Below are positions 16,965-24,899 of a stretch of DNA of 39,389 bases, piece by piece. The notes beneath the pieces are model-generated. The model saw only the letters and a list, made by a program, of their open reading frames with translations, searched no databases and was not told the origin of the DNA. Source of the stretch: Opitutus sp. (lineage in GTDB: Bacteria > Verrucomicrobiota > Verrucomicrobiia > Opitutales > Opitutaceae). Position numbers and translations under genes: made by a program. Where the stretch lies: assembly GCA_013821985.1 (NCBI GenBank), contig PNJQ01000034.1:1-39389 (forward strand). The letters are read 5' to 3'. Numbering within the stretch: the first letter of the stretch is position 1; each line of letters starts with the position of its first letter.

Positions 16965-17669
16965 GTGTCGAAATCCCAGCCGAGCCCGCCGACCTACGTT
17001 TCGCGGATCAGTTTCGTCGGTCGGAGCACCGGCGCAGTGAAGGCCCTCGCCGGTTTTCGCAAACAGCACCACACCGTGCCCGATGCGATCAATGCCGCGA
17101 CGGTCGGCTTCCTGGCCAAGCTGTGCGCTGGCGAACTGGCGACCGAGGCGGAACGCACCTTTCGGGACGTGCGGACCGCGTTCGGTTACAAGCGCGCGGA
17201 GCTTTCGCTCGAGGTGACGAGTTCGGAGGCGGTGCTCGCCGCGCGCGACTTTGCCTTTTCGCTGCACTATACGCTCGCCGACTACAATCCGGCGGAATTC
17301 ATGCTCACGCGGACACTGCAGGATTTCCGCACGCCGGAAACATTGGCGCGACCGGAGTTCGATACGCTTTTTGCGGGCCAGTTTTCCTCACTCGTCTTCG
17401 AGCTCGTGCGCGGCGTCCGCGTCGAAGCAGTGATCGATGCCGTCGAAGCACTCGAGCGAGGCTCGCCGCTCAGGGTGACTTATCCGTCCGACTGCGCCCA
17501 TTGCGAGCTGACGGTCGAGGGCGTGAATGCGCAGGTGTGGTGCAACGGAGCGACGTTGGAGATGCAATTCCCGCGCCGTGGATCTCCGCGGGAACTCGCG
17601 CAGCAATTCGAAGCCGTGCGTTCGGCCTTCGCACTGACGAAGGATCGGGTGCTCGCGGGATTGCTGTAG
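16965..17669 (+). CDS. Conserved-looking hypothetical protein
   Basis: Soluble protein of 234 residues, family not recognised. It has no signal peptide or membrane helix. Visible parts are a basic N-terminus (VKALAGFRKQHHTVPDAINA), a helical region, a segment with paired aromatic residues (FAFSLHYTLADYNPAEFML) and a C-terminal part with a CAHC pair and a Cys in QVWCNG. The start codon is GTG at 16965. It lies after a terminator and before a REP-like element, so it is a single-gene unit. Coding is supported by length, codon pattern and the absence of a better frame on either strand. No function is proposed. Confidence 0.75.
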   Translation: MSKSQPSPPTYVSRISFVGRSTGAVKALAGFRKQHHTVPDAINAATVGFLAKLCAGELATEAERTFRDVRTAFGYKRAELSLEVTSSEAVLAARDFAFSLHYTLADYNPAEFMLTRTLQDFRTPETLARPEFDTLFAGQFSSLVFELVRGVRVEAVIDAVEALERGSPLRVTYPSDCAHCELTVEGVNAQVWCNGATLEMQFPRRGSPRELAQQFEAVRSAFALTKDRVLAGLL

Positions 17670-17730
17670 CCGGGCGGTCCACCAACGCCGGATAGCTTGG
17701 GCTGAGTTAACAATCGCGCCGCACAGGTTA

Positions 17731-17793
17731 GCTGGTGGGAGGGGCTTTATGCCCCGACGAAGCACGAACATCGCCGCATAAATTCCTCCCAGC
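17731..17793. repeat. REP-like inverted pair (BIME-like), copy 2
   Basis: The plus-strand unit GTGGGAGGGGCTTTATGCCC continues with CGACGAAG. Read on the minus strand from the far end, the second unit is CTGGGAGGAATTTATGCGGC and continues CGATGTTCG. The two are near copies in inverted orientation. The first has a GGGC/GCCC stem. It sits between the unrecognised gene and the mdh terminator. A solo related unit is at 18967-18987. Confidence 0.65.
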
Positions 17794-17814
17794 GCCGGAC
17801 CTCAGCGAGCAGAC

Positions 17815-17848
17815 AAAGCAAAAAGCGGCGCCGTTTCTGGCGCCGCAA
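17815..17848 (-). terminator. Rho-independent terminator after mdh
   Basis: On the minus strand an 8-bp stem GCGGCGCC/GGCGCCGC with loop AGAAAC is followed by TTTTTGCTTTG. It lies about 70 bases past the mdh stop. Confidence 0.9.
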
Positions 17849-17917
17849 GATTGGCTGCGGGAGTTTAGGCCGTCCTTCGCCGTTGGCTTCGGACGGCAAG
17901 TGATCCGGCGGAGCGGA

Positions 17918-18901
17918 TCACTTGATCATATCCGCCACGAACGCGCGCTCTTCGGCGAGCTCCTTGTTGGTGGCGGCGAGCTTCGATTTCGCGAAGTCGT
18001 CCATCGAGTAGTGCGTGAGCACTTCGTAGGAACCCGGCGTCGTCGTGCGGACCGGCACGCCGGCCCAGACATCGGCGTCGAAGCCGTAAACGCCATTCGA
18101 TTTCACGGCGACGGAGTGAATCGCTCCCGGTGTCATGAGGTCGCGCACGTGATCGACGAGCGCATTCGCCGCCGAGGCGGCGGACGACGCGCCGCGCGCG
18201 GCGATGATCGCCGCGCCGCGCTTGCCGACGGTTTCGCAGAACGGGCCCTGGAGCCAGGCGCTGTCGGTGATGACGGACGTCGCCGGTTGGCCGTTGATCG
18301 TCGCGTGCGCGAACGCCGGAAACATCGTCGGGCTGTGATTGCCGTAGATGAAGATGTTTTTGACCGCGGTGAGATCGACGCCGGCTTTCTTCGCGAGCTG
18401 CGATTGGGCGCGGTTTTGGTCGAGACGCACCATGGCGGTGAAACGCTCCGGCGGGAGACGCTTCGCCTGCGAGGCCGCGATCATGCAGTTGGTGTTCGCC
18501 GGATTGCCGACGACGGCGATGCGCGCGTCCGCGGCGGCGACAGCGTCGATGATCTGGCCCTGGCCGATGAAAATCTTGCCGTTGTCCTTGAGCAGATCGG
18601 CGCGCTCCATGCCCGGGCCGCGCGGCTTCGCGCCAACGAGCAGGCACCAGTTCGCGTCCTTGAAGCCCACGGCGGGATCGGAGGTTTGAACGATACCCTT
18701 GAGCAGCGGGAACGCGCAGTCGTCGAGTTCCATCGCGACGCCTTCGAGCGCCTTCAGCGCCTTCTCGATCGGTGCCTCGATGAGCTGGAGGATCACCGGC
18801 TGGTCGGGTCCGAACATCGCGCCCGACGCGATGCGGAAGAGGAGGGAGTAACCGATTTGGCCGGCGGCACCGGTCACAGCGACACGAATGGGAGCTTTCA
18901 T
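17918..18901 (-). CDS. mdh: Malate dehydrogenase
   Basis: NAD(P)-dependent oxidation of malate to oxaloacetate in the TCA cycle. The protein has 327 residues, the normal length of the cytosolic-type (type 2) enzymes. The Rossmann motif is [14 protein letters not shown]. Substrate arginines are in [13 protein letters not shown] and [14 protein letters not shown], and the catalytic His is in [10 protein letters not shown]. The ATG at 18901 is chosen because the Rossmann strand begins at once; the upstream in-frame codons are not family sequence. No Shine-Dalgarno is seen. A hairpin (AAGTGATCC/GGATCACTT) spans the stop codon, before the main terminator. Its leader contains a REP-like unit and a strong terminator-like hairpin, described separately. 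Confidence 0.96.
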   Translation of the reverse strand: MKAPIRVAVTGAAGQIGYSLLFRIASGAMFGPDQPVILQLIEAPIEKALKALEGVAMELDDCAFPLLKGIVQTSDPAVGFKDANWCLLVGAKPRGPGMERADLLKDNGKIFIGQGQIIDAVAAADARIAVVGNPANTNCMIAASQAKRLPPERFTAMVRLDQNRAQSQLAKKAGVDLTAVKNIFIYGNHSPTMFPAFAHATINGQPATSVITDSAWLQGPFCETVGKRGAAIIAARGASSAASAANALVDHVRDLMTPGAIHSVAVKSNGVYGFDADVWAGVPVRTTTPGSYEVLTHYSMDDFAKSKLAATNKELAEERAFVADMIK

Positions 18902-18966
18902 AGGGTGGTGGCAGTTAAGCCGCGACCGCAGCGAGCGCACGACGGAAGTTCTGCGACCGAGCCTTT

Positions 18967-18987
18967 GTAGGAGGCGAAATGCCCCGG
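18967..18987 (+). repeat. Solo REP-like unit upstream of mdh
   Basis: GTAGGAGGCGAAATGCCCCG closely resembles the plus-strand unit of the 17731 element, including the GTAG head. No inverted partner is seen nearby. Confidence 0.45.
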
Positions 18988-19040
18988 ATTAACGTTTCGT
19001 CGCAGGACGTGAACTCGGGAGTTCTCGAATGTGGGCAAAG

Positions 19041-19115
19041 AAAAGGCGGGCCGCCTACCCCTAAGCGGCCCGCCATTGCTTTCTTAGTTACCCCAAAACT
19101 CCCGCTAGGCGGGAG
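19041..19115 (-). terminator. Tandem terminator-like hairpins, minus strand, upstream of mdh
   Basis: Minus strand: first CTCCCGC/GCGGGAG (19099-19115) followed by TTTTGGGG, then GGCGGGCCGC/GCGGCCCGCC with a 10-base loop (19045-19074) followed by TTTTCTTT. The second is a strong intrinsic terminator. No protein gene lies directly upstream of it on that strand, so it should end a small RNA or act as an attenuator before mdh. Confidence 0.65.
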
Positions 19116-19251
19116 AAGCGAAAAGTTAGATTGCACTACCGGTAGGTTGTTCCGACGGTTCGTCAACGTTCCCGCTGAAGCGCGATAAATGATCCTTTTG
19201 CCAACCGGGTCGTCGCGCGAAAAATCAGTCGTTTTGAAGGACTCCGAGACA

Positions 19252-20148
19252 ATGCGATTCAGCCACTTACAAAGCGCATCAGCCGTGTTACGAATTAGCG
19301 GGCCTGATGCTAATACATTCCTCAACGGCCAATTCACCCAGGAATTGCGGATTTCTCCGGGCCAATTCGCGTATGGATTGTGGCTGAACCAGAAGGGAAA
19401 AGTGCTGGCGGATAGCCATGTCCTGCGGATTTCGGCGGAGGAACACTTGGTCTTCGGTGCCGAGGCCGACGTCGCGGCGCTGCGGCAGCGGCTCGAAGAC
19501 TACTTGATCGCCGACGAGGTCAACGTGGCGGATGAAAGCGGCCAATGGTCCGCGACGCTCGCTTGGGGTCAGGGGGCCGCGGCAGCGCTGGCGTCGCTCT
19601 TTGGAAGCGAAGTCGGCGCGGGCGGGTTTGTCCGGGCTGGCGAGGCCTTCGCATTCGCGGCGAACGGGCAGATTGATCGATTTTGGATTTTTTATCCGCA
19701 CCACGGCGCCGCGGAATGGCGGGCGCGTCTCGCTGCGGCGGGAACGGAGGTCCATGCCGTTACTGCCGCACGAGACCGAATCGTGGCCCGCGTCCCGGCC
19801 GTGCCGGCGGACATCGGTCCCGAGGATTTGCCGAACGAGGGCGGCCTCGACGCGACAGCGATCGCGTTCACAAAAGGCTGCTATCTCGGTCAGGAAGTGA
19901 TGTCGCGATTGAAGAATCTTGGGCAGGTGCGCCGGCGGTTGCACGTCGTGCGCGGACCGGGCGAGGTGCCGCTGGCGAAGACCGCCCTCTTCCAAGGGGA
20001 GAAGCGCGTGGGCGAAACACGCTCGGCGGCTCGCGACGGAGACCGCTTCGTGGCGTTTGCGATGCTCTCGCTCGTGAATCTCAATCCGCAAGCCCCGCTC
20101 CAACTCGGTCAAGGCGGAGCACCGGTCGAAATCGTGCGCCATGGATGA
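19252..20148 (+). CDS. ygfZ: YgfZ/GcvT-like folate-binding protein
   Basis: Protein of 298 residues related to the glycine-cleavage T protein. YgfZ proteins bind tetrahydrofolate and support assembly or repair of iron-sulfur enzymes such as MiaB. The family signature K-G-C-Y-x-G-Q-E is present as FTKGCYLGQEV with Cys near residue 210, followed by RLKNLGQVRRRL. The N-terminal segment SGPDANTFLNGQFTQEL matches the family opening. The ATG at 19252 is chosen at this opening; an upstream in-frame ATG at 19189 would add 21 residues with no family likeness. A weak GAAGGA lies about 15 bases upstream. Its last 8 bases overlap the next gene. Confidence 0.88.
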   Translation: MRFSHLQSASAVLRISGPDANTFLNGQFTQELRISPGQFAYGLWLNQKGKVLADSHVLRISAEEHLVFGAEADVAALRQRLEDYLIADEVNVADESGQWSATLAWGQGAAAALASLFGSEVGAGGFVRAGEAFAFAANGQIDRFWIFYPHHGAAEWRARLAAAGTEVHAVTAARDRIVARVPAVPADIGPEDLPNEGGLDATAIAFTKGCYLGQEVMSRLKNLGQVRRRLHVVRGPGEVPLAKTALFQGEKRVGETRSAARDGDRFVAFAMLSLVNLNPQAPLQLGQGGAPVEIVRHG

Positions 20149-20368
20149 ACTCGCGAAATTGACCGAACTTTGTCGCCGCCTCGGCGCGAATGACGATGCG
20201 CAAGCCGGCACGATGGCGCGACAACTCCTCAGGCGCGCCGATCAACTGGCCCTCGAGCGCGGCCTCACGCGCGAAGCGGCCATGCAGCACTTGCTCAGCG
20301 TGCTGGTGCATGGACGCCGCGGCGAAGTGCCGCCAGGGTTTCCGTCGGCTCCTCCTCGGTCAGAATAG
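20141..20368 (+). CDS. Small helical protein coupled to ygfZ
   Basis: Protein of 75 residues, family not recognised. It is acidic then basic, predicted all-helical (MDELAKLTELCRRLGA, then ARQLLRRADQLALERGL, then REAAMQHLLSVLVHGRRGE), with a Pro-rich tail. Its ATG lies inside the last codons of the ygfZ-like gene in another frame, so translation is likely coupled. Its end overlaps the convergent prepilin peptidase gene by 9 bases. The overlap layout and codon pattern support a real gene. Confidence 0.6.
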   Translation: MDELAKLTELCRRLGANDDAQAGTMARQLLRRADQLALERGLTREAAMQHLLSVLVHGRRGEVPPGFPSAPPRSE

Positions 20369-21271
20369 GAAACGCACGCTCTCGAAGTAGCCGTCCACCA
20401 TCGGTTGCAGCCAAAAGAAATAGAGCAGCGCACCGAGTCCGAGCATCGGTCCAAAGCTGACGTGCACGCCGAGTCCGACTTGATCGGTCGGCTGGCCGTC
20501 AGGGGTCTCGAGCCGCGCGCCACCCGCCGCGCGGCCGGAAAATTTTTGCCAGACCAGTGCGCAAGCAAACCAGATACAGCCGATAATCGCGCCGCCGAAC
20601 ATGGCGAACACCGCGCCTTGCCACCCGACGAACGCGCCGAGCGCGCCGAGAAATTTCACATCACCAAACCCCATCGCCTCCTTCTTCAGGACCGCTTCCG
20701 CGACGAGCGCGATCCACAACACGAGACCGGAACCGACAAACATTCCGAGCACGGCATCGACGCCCGCCCGCAGACTGGCGAGAAAGAAGAACTCGTGCGC
20801 CTGATCATGCAACCCCGGCAACAGCAGCGACACTGCGATCCCCGCCACGCCGCCGCCAACCGTGAACGCATCGGGAATGATCATGTGGTCGTGATCGATG
20901 AACGTCGCGCACAGCACGATCGACACGAGCACCATGCCGCCGAGTGCCTTGGCCGGTGGGAACAGCATCCAACACGCGACGAACAACACCGCCGTCACCA
21001 GCTCGATTGCCGGATAACGAAAACTGAATTTCCGCCCGCAGCAGCGCGCGCGTCCGCGCAAGATCAACCAGCTCAGAATCGGAATGTTGTCGTGCCATGC
21101 GATCGGTTTCCCGCAGCCACAATGCGAACCGGGATGCACGACCGACTCGCCTTTTGGGATCCGATAGATGCACACATTCAGAAAGCTGCCGATGCACGCG
21201 CCGAACACGAACGCGCAGACCGGAAAAAACCAGGGGAACGCCAGTGCGACTTCGTGCAGCGTCGCACTCAT
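20360..21271 (-). CDS. Type IV prepilin peptidase (A24 family)
   Basis: Membrane aspartyl protease of 303 residues that removes the leader of type IV pilins and pseudopilins and usually methylates the new N-terminus. The N-terminal domain has GACIGSFLNVCIYRIPKGES, then a Cys region, then WHDNIPILSWLILRGR and FRYPAIE. The peptidase aspartates are in CATFIDHDHMIIPD and EAMGFGDVKFLGALGAF. About eight transmembrane segments are visible. The zinc cysteines are unusual: HCGCG and RCCG instead of two CxxC pairs. The start ATG overlaps the aroE stop as ATGA. No pilin genes are nearby, so it probably serves a pilus or secretion system encoded elsewhere. Confidence 0.92.
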   Translation of the reverse strand: MSATLHEVALAFPWFFPVCAFVFGACIGSFLNVCIYRIPKGESVVHPGSHCGCGKPIAWHDNIPILSWLILRGRARCCGRKFSFRYPAIELVTAVLFVACWMLFPPAKALGGMVLVSIVLCATFIDHDHMIIPDAFTVGGGVAGIAVSLLLPGLHDQAHEFFFLASLRAGVDAVLGMFVGSGLVLWIALVAEAVLKKEAMGFGDVKFLGALGAFVGWQGAVFAMFGGAIIGCIWFACALVWQKFSGRAAGGARLETPDGQPTDQVGLGVHVSFGPMLGLGALLYFFWLQPMVDGYFESVRFLF

Positions 21272-22191
21272 GGGTTTTGCCCTCCGCCCGCCGTCGCGAG
21301 CGCGGCCTGTCGCATCACATCGGCTGGCCCGTCCTTGCCCGTCCACATCGCCAGCGAGCGCGCTCCTTGAAACACGAGCATGCCCAAGCCGTTCGCGTGC
21401 ACGATTCCGAGTTCGGCTGCCTGACGCAGCAGCGCGGTGACCGGCGGGTTATAGATCATCTCGTAAACCACAGCGGGCCGGGGCAGCCGGTGCAAGTCCA
21501 CGGGTGATTGGCTCGCGTCGCGCAATCCCGCGGCGGTCGCGTTAATCACGATCGCATTGGCGGGCAGCGTGGAATCGGGCTGGGCGAAAACAAATCCGTG
21601 CAGGCCGGCGCCGCTCGCCAGCGGAGCGAGGTGGGCGAGCAAGGCGTCGAGGCGCTCGCGCCCGCGATTGCCGATCCAAAGCGACGCAACTTGATCGCGC
21701 AGACACTGCACCGCCGCGGCCCGCGCCGCTCCACCCGCACCGAGGAGAATCACGTCGCGCCCGCGCAATTCGACCCCAAGGTCCGCGCGCAACGCGTCGC
21801 TCAGACCGCCCCCGTCGGTGTTCGACGCGCGCCAGCCGGTCTCGGTGCGCACGAGGGTGTTGGCCGCGCTGGCCGCGCGCGTGAACGCATCGGCGCTCTC
21901 CGCGTGGTCGAGCACGATTTCCTTGTGCGGCGTGGTGAAATTCAGCCCGCGAAAGCCTTTCGCGTGCGCGACCAGCAACGCGTGCCCCAAATCCTCCGGG
22001 GCGATGTCGAACTTCGCGTAGCGCCACGCGGCGAACTGGGCATCCTCGCACGCCAGCGCGGCGAGCGCCGCCGTGTGAATGACCGGACTGAGCGAGTGAG
22101 CGACGGGGTGGCCGAAGAGTCCGACGCCGACCTGCGTGGCCGGCCACGCCTCAAGGTCGGCGAGCGAAAGAGTGGGGTGGAAACTCGACAT
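21268..22191 (-). CDS. aroE: Shikimate dehydrogenase
   Basis: NADPH-dependent reduction of 3-dehydroshikimate to shikimate in aromatic amino acid synthesis. The protein has 307 residues, slightly longer than usual at the N-terminus. The substrate site reads PVAHSLSPVIH; catalytic Lys is near residue 90 (NFTTPHK) and Asp near 126 (SNTDGGG). The NADP motif is LLGAGGAARAA at about 150. The ATG at 22191 is chosen 15-20 residues before the first strand; the long open frame upstream overlaps the preceding gene and is not family sequence. It is third in a minus-strand operon and is coupled to the prepilin peptidase gene by ATGA. Confidence 0.94.
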   Translation of the reverse strand: MSSFHPTLSLADLEAWPATQVGVGLFGHPVAHSLSPVIHTAALAALACEDAQFAAWRYAKFDIAPEDLGHALLVAHAKGFRGLNFTTPHKEIVLDHAESADAFTRAASAANTLVRTETGWRASNTDGGGLSDALRADLGVELRGRDVILLGAGGAARAAAVQCLRDQVASLWIGNRGRERLDALLAHLAPLASGAGLHGFVFAQPDSTLPANAIVINATAAGLRDASQSPVDLHRLPRPAVVYEMIYNPPVTALLRQAAELGIVHANGLGMLVFQGARSLAMWTGKDGPADVMRQAALATAGGGQNP

Positions 22192-22211
22192 CACACGCGG
22201 CCGCCGGCCGC

Positions 22212-23156
22212 TCACGGGCTCGCGTGCCGCTCGTAGGTCGTCTCGAACTCCGTGACGAACTCCGCGAACAATTTCGCATGGACCGGATCGTCCGCGACCG
22301 TGAAGTGGTTCACGAGATTGCGGCACATCCGGCACAGCACCTCGCGCACGGGTGTCGGCGCGAGATCCGCGAGCTGCGGGGTGTGGTTCAGCGCGCGGAT
22401 GCGCTCGAACACGTCTTCCGGCGCGAGCAGCATGCCCGCATTGAACGCATCGACGAAGAACGGACCTTCGGGCTCGTAGCCGCCGACCAGGAAATGTCCC
22501 GGCACGCCCACCGCCTCGAGTTCGAGGCCGACGCGCTGTGCCACGAGCAGGTAAATGATCGAGAGCGAAATCGGGATGCCGAGTCGCCGCTCCAACACTT
22601 GGTCGAGAAAGCTGTTCCGCGGATCGGCGAAGTGGTCGCTGTTGCCGCGCAGGCCGTATTCCTCGAACAGCACGCGGTTGATGATTTTGCACTGCGCGCG
22701 CATCGTCGCGGCTTTCGGCAACAGTTTGACGACGCGCGCCGCGAAGGCGTCGAGCTGCGTGCTGAACGCCGCAATGTCGAACGCCGGGTTGACGGTGCGA
22801 TTGAGCAGGATCACGCCGGTCTCGAGTTCGTAGTTCATCGACTGGATAAACCCACGGAACTCGGCGATCGGATCGGAGAATTTCAGCTCACGCAGATACC
22901 ACGTCGCGCTCACGGCAGTCGCGCCGCCGGCGCTGCGCGCCACGTCCTGCAAGAGAGCGCGCGCCTCGTCGCCGAGCGAGGTGAAATGAGTGAGCAACGA
23001 TTGACGCACGGCGGGCGCCGGATCGTCGAGCAGCGCGGTGAGCGCGGTTTTTTCGGCGGGCGTGAGTTTCCGCGATTCCACGGCGCAGAGCGAAGCCGAT
23101 TGAAGCCGCGTAGCAACCGCGGAAATTTTGCGGCCGGCGCCGCGCGTGTCATTCAC
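22212..23156 (-). CDS. SirB1-family (transglutaminase-like) protein
   Basis: Protein of 314 residues with the SirB1/transglutaminase-like N-terminal fold. Family landmarks are INRVLFEEYGLRGN, DPRNSFLDQVLERRLGIPIS, SLSIIYLLVAQRVGL and AVGVPGHFLVGGYE. The enzymatic Cys of true transglutaminases is not present in this family and its biochemical role is not settled. A helical N-terminal extension of about 90 residues resembles HEAT-like repeats (DPAPAVRQSLLTHFTSLG). The start codon is GTG at 23156, three bases after the yggS stop; a nearby ATG at 23152 is out of frame. Twenty bases separate it from aroE. It belongs to the yggS to prepilin peptidase operon. Confidence 0.85.
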   Translation of the reverse strand: MNDTRGAGRKISAVATRLQSASLCAVESRKLTPAEKTALTALLDDPAPAVRQSLLTHFTSLGDEARALLQDVARSAGGATAVSATWYLRELKFSDPIAEFRGFIQSMNYELETGVILLNRTVNPAFDIAAFSTQLDAFAARVVKLLPKAATMRAQCKIINRVLFEEYGLRGNSDHFADPRNSFLDQVLERRLGIPISLSIIYLLVAQRVGLELEAVGVPGHFLVGGYEPEGPFFVDAFNAGMLLAPEDVFERIRALNHTPQLADLAPTPVREVLCRMCRNLVNHFTVADDPVHAKLFAEFVTEFETTYERHASP

Positions 23157-23159
23157 GCG

Positions 23160-23867
23160 CTATTCGCGCGGACCGAACAGTGCCGTGCCGACGCGGATGA
23201 TCGTGCTGCCCTCGGCGATGGCATCCGCGAAATCACCGGTCATGCCCATCGAGAGCTCCGGCAGCGGCACCGCGCAGCGCGCGGCGAGGTCGTCGCGGAT
23301 GCGGCGGAGGTTCGCAAAAGTGCGGCGGGCGTGCGCCTTCGTTTCGTCCGGCGTCGCGCCGAGCGGCGCGATCGTCATGAGGCCCTCGACGCGCAGGCTC
23401 GGCTGCGCCAGCGCGGTTTCGAGGAGCCGTGGCGCGTCTTCCGGTTCGGCGCCGAATTTTGCGGGATCGTTGCCGGCATTGATTTGGAGCAGCACCGGCA
23501 GCACCTTGCCCTGGTCCGACGCGGAGCGGGCGAGGTGTTTGACCAGTTTCTCACTGTCCACACTTTGGATGCGGTCGAAGTGAGCGGCAGCGAGCTTGGC
23601 CTTGTTGGATTGGAGATGCCCGATTAACTCCCAACGCAACGCGTCCCCGACGGCGGCGCGTTTGTCCACGGCCTCCTGGACGCGGTTCTCGCCGACCGCG
23701 GGCAACCCGTAGCGCACCACATACTCCGCGGCCGCCGGTGGGTGCGTCTTGGTGACGGGCAACAGCTTGACTGAGGCCGGGTCGCGACCCGCGGCGCGGC
23801 AGGCGTCTTGCATCAGTCCGCGCAGCTTATCCGCTCGGGCCCTGAAGGTCTCGAAATCGATAAACAT
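23160..23867 (-). CDS. yggS: YggS-family PLP homeostasis protein
   Basis: Pyridoxal-phosphate-binding protein of 235 residues that keeps PLP and amino acid pools balanced; it has no known catalytic activity. The PLP lysine is near residue 40 in KLLPVTKTHP. Other landmarks are GENRVQEAVDK, WELIGHLQSNKAK, QSVDSEKLV and SMGMTGDFADAIAEGSTIIRVGTALFG, matching the family closely along its full length. First gene of the minus-strand operon yggS, sirB1-like, aroE, prepilin peptidase. It is divergent from the LysR-type gene; only 69 bases separate the two starts. Confidence 0.95.
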   Translation of the reverse strand: MFIDFETFRARADKLRGLMQDACRAAGRDPASVKLLPVTKTHPPAAAEYVVRYGLPAVGENRVQEAVDKRAAVGDALRWELIGHLQSNKAKLAAAHFDRIQSVDSEKLVKHLARSASDQGKVLPVLLQINAGNDPAKFGAEPEDAPRLLETALAQPSLRVEGLMTIAPLGATPDETKAHARRTFANLRRIRDDLAARCAVPLPELSMGMTGDFADAIAEGSTIIRVGTALFGPRE

Positions 23868-23893
23868 TTATGAGGGCTGCTTTTAGGTTGGAT

Positions 23894-23908
23894 TGCTGAT
23901 TAGGAGCA
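23894..23908. promoter_or_regulatory. Short dyad in the yggS/lysR divergent promoter
   Basis: TGCTGATTAGGAGCA is a TGCT-N7-AGCA dyad that also contains a T-N11-A pattern, as seen in LysR-type operators. It lies in the 69-base gap between yggS and the LysR-type gene, so autoregulation is possible. A TATAAAT box is next to it on the minus strand (23910-23916). Confidence 0.35.
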
Positions 23909-23936
23909 TTTATACGAGTCCGGCAAAAGCGCCGCC

Positions 23937-24848
23937 ATGCAAATCGAAAACTTCAAGATCTTCGCTGACTTGGTCGAGACCAAGAGCTTCTCCAAAGCTG
24001 CGAAGCTGAACGGCATCACGCAGTCCGCCGTCAGCCAGCAAGCGCGCTCGATGGAGCGGAATTTCAAGACGCTGATGATCGACCGGTCGCAAAAGCAGTT
24101 CAATCTGACGCGCGAGGGGCAGCGGATCTATGACGCAGCGAAGGAGATCCTGCATGTTTACGAGAAGCTGCTGAGCGAGTTGCAGGAGATGAAGAAGGTC
24201 ATCAGCGGCACGATCCGCATCTCGACCATCTACTCGATCGGCCTCCACGAGCTGCCGCCCTACATCAAGAAATTCCTGCACGACTACCCCTCGGTCAACG
24301 TGCGGATCGAATACCGGCGCTCGAACCTCGTTTACGAGGACATCCTGCACAATTCCGTCGATTTCGGCCTCGTGGCGTTCCCGCAAAAACTCCGGCAGAT
24401 CGAGACGATCGCGTTCCGCAACGACCGGCTCGTGCTCATCACGCACCCGAATCACCCGCTGGCCAAGACGACCGACGTCGATTTGAAGACGCTGGCCGGG
24501 CACAAGTTCATCGGCTTCGACCCCGACATTCCGACGCGCAAGGCCGTCGATCAGATTTTCCGCGACAACAAGCTCGAGATCACGCCGGTGATGGAGTTCG
24601 ACAACATCGAGACGGTGAAGCGCGCGGTGGAAATCGATCACGGCATCGCCATCGTGCCGCACGCAACTGTTATTCAGGAAGTCCGGCAGGGCACGCTCGC
24701 CGCGGTGCCGTTCAAGGGCAAGGAGTTCACCCGCCCGCTGGCCATCCTCCACCGCAAGGGCCGCGTGCTCACGCCGGCAATGAAGAAGTTCATCGAGACG
24801 CTCAGCTCCGCCGAGCAGCAGGCCGAGGCCGCCGCGCGCACCGCCTGA
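23937..24848 (+). CDS. LysR-family transcriptional regulator
   Basis: DNA-binding regulator of 303 residues. The winged helix-turn-helix occupies about residues 1-65 (FKIFADLVETKSFSKAAKL, then ITQSAVSQQARSMERNF). A linker helix and the periplasmic-binding-like effector domain follow (about 92-290), with GTIRISTIYSIGLHELP at its start and VKRAVEIDHGIAIVPHATV near its end. The effector is unknown. It is divergent from yggS, with a dyad between them. It is followed, 51 bases after its stop, by a thioredoxin-like gene that could be co-transcribed. Confidence 0.92.
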   Translation: MQIENFKIFADLVETKSFSKAAKLNGITQSAVSQQARSMERNFKTLMIDRSQKQFNLTREGQRIYDAAKEILHVYEKLLSELQEMKKVISGTIRISTIYSIGLHELPPYIKKFLHDYPSVNVRIEYRRSNLVYEDILHNSVDFGLVAFPQKLRQIETIAFRNDRLVLITHPNHPLAKTTDVDLKTLAGHKFIGFDPDIPTRKAVDQIFRDNKLEITPVMEFDNIETVKRAVEIDHGIAIVPHATVIQEVRQGTLAAVPFKGKEFTRPLAILHRKGRVLTPAMKKFIETLSSAEQQAEAAARTA

Positions 24849-24899
24849 GTCGGGGGGGAATTTCGGGAACAAGCTGGCCGGTTCGAGCCTCTCTTCTCC

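Larger units (their letters stand above)
18902..19251. other. Divergent intergenic region with hairpins and a REP-like unit
   Basis: A 350-base gap between mdh (minus) and the ygfZ-like gene (plus). It holds a solo REP-like unit near mdh, a 10-bp terminator-like hairpin at 19045-19074, a 7-bp hairpin at 19099-19115 and a palindrome CTACCGGTAG at 19136-19145. Short open frames on either strand have no signs of being genes. It either carries a small RNA read on the minus strand or a structured mdh leader. Confidence 0.6.

Noticed and set aside
18915-19337. 140-codon minus-strand frame upstream of mdh
   Set aside because: It crosses strong terminator hairpins and has no coding character; the region is better seen as regulatory or RNA-coding.
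22224-23627. 467-codon open frame on the plus strand
   Set aside because: Antisense to the sirB1-like and yggS genes; shadow composition.
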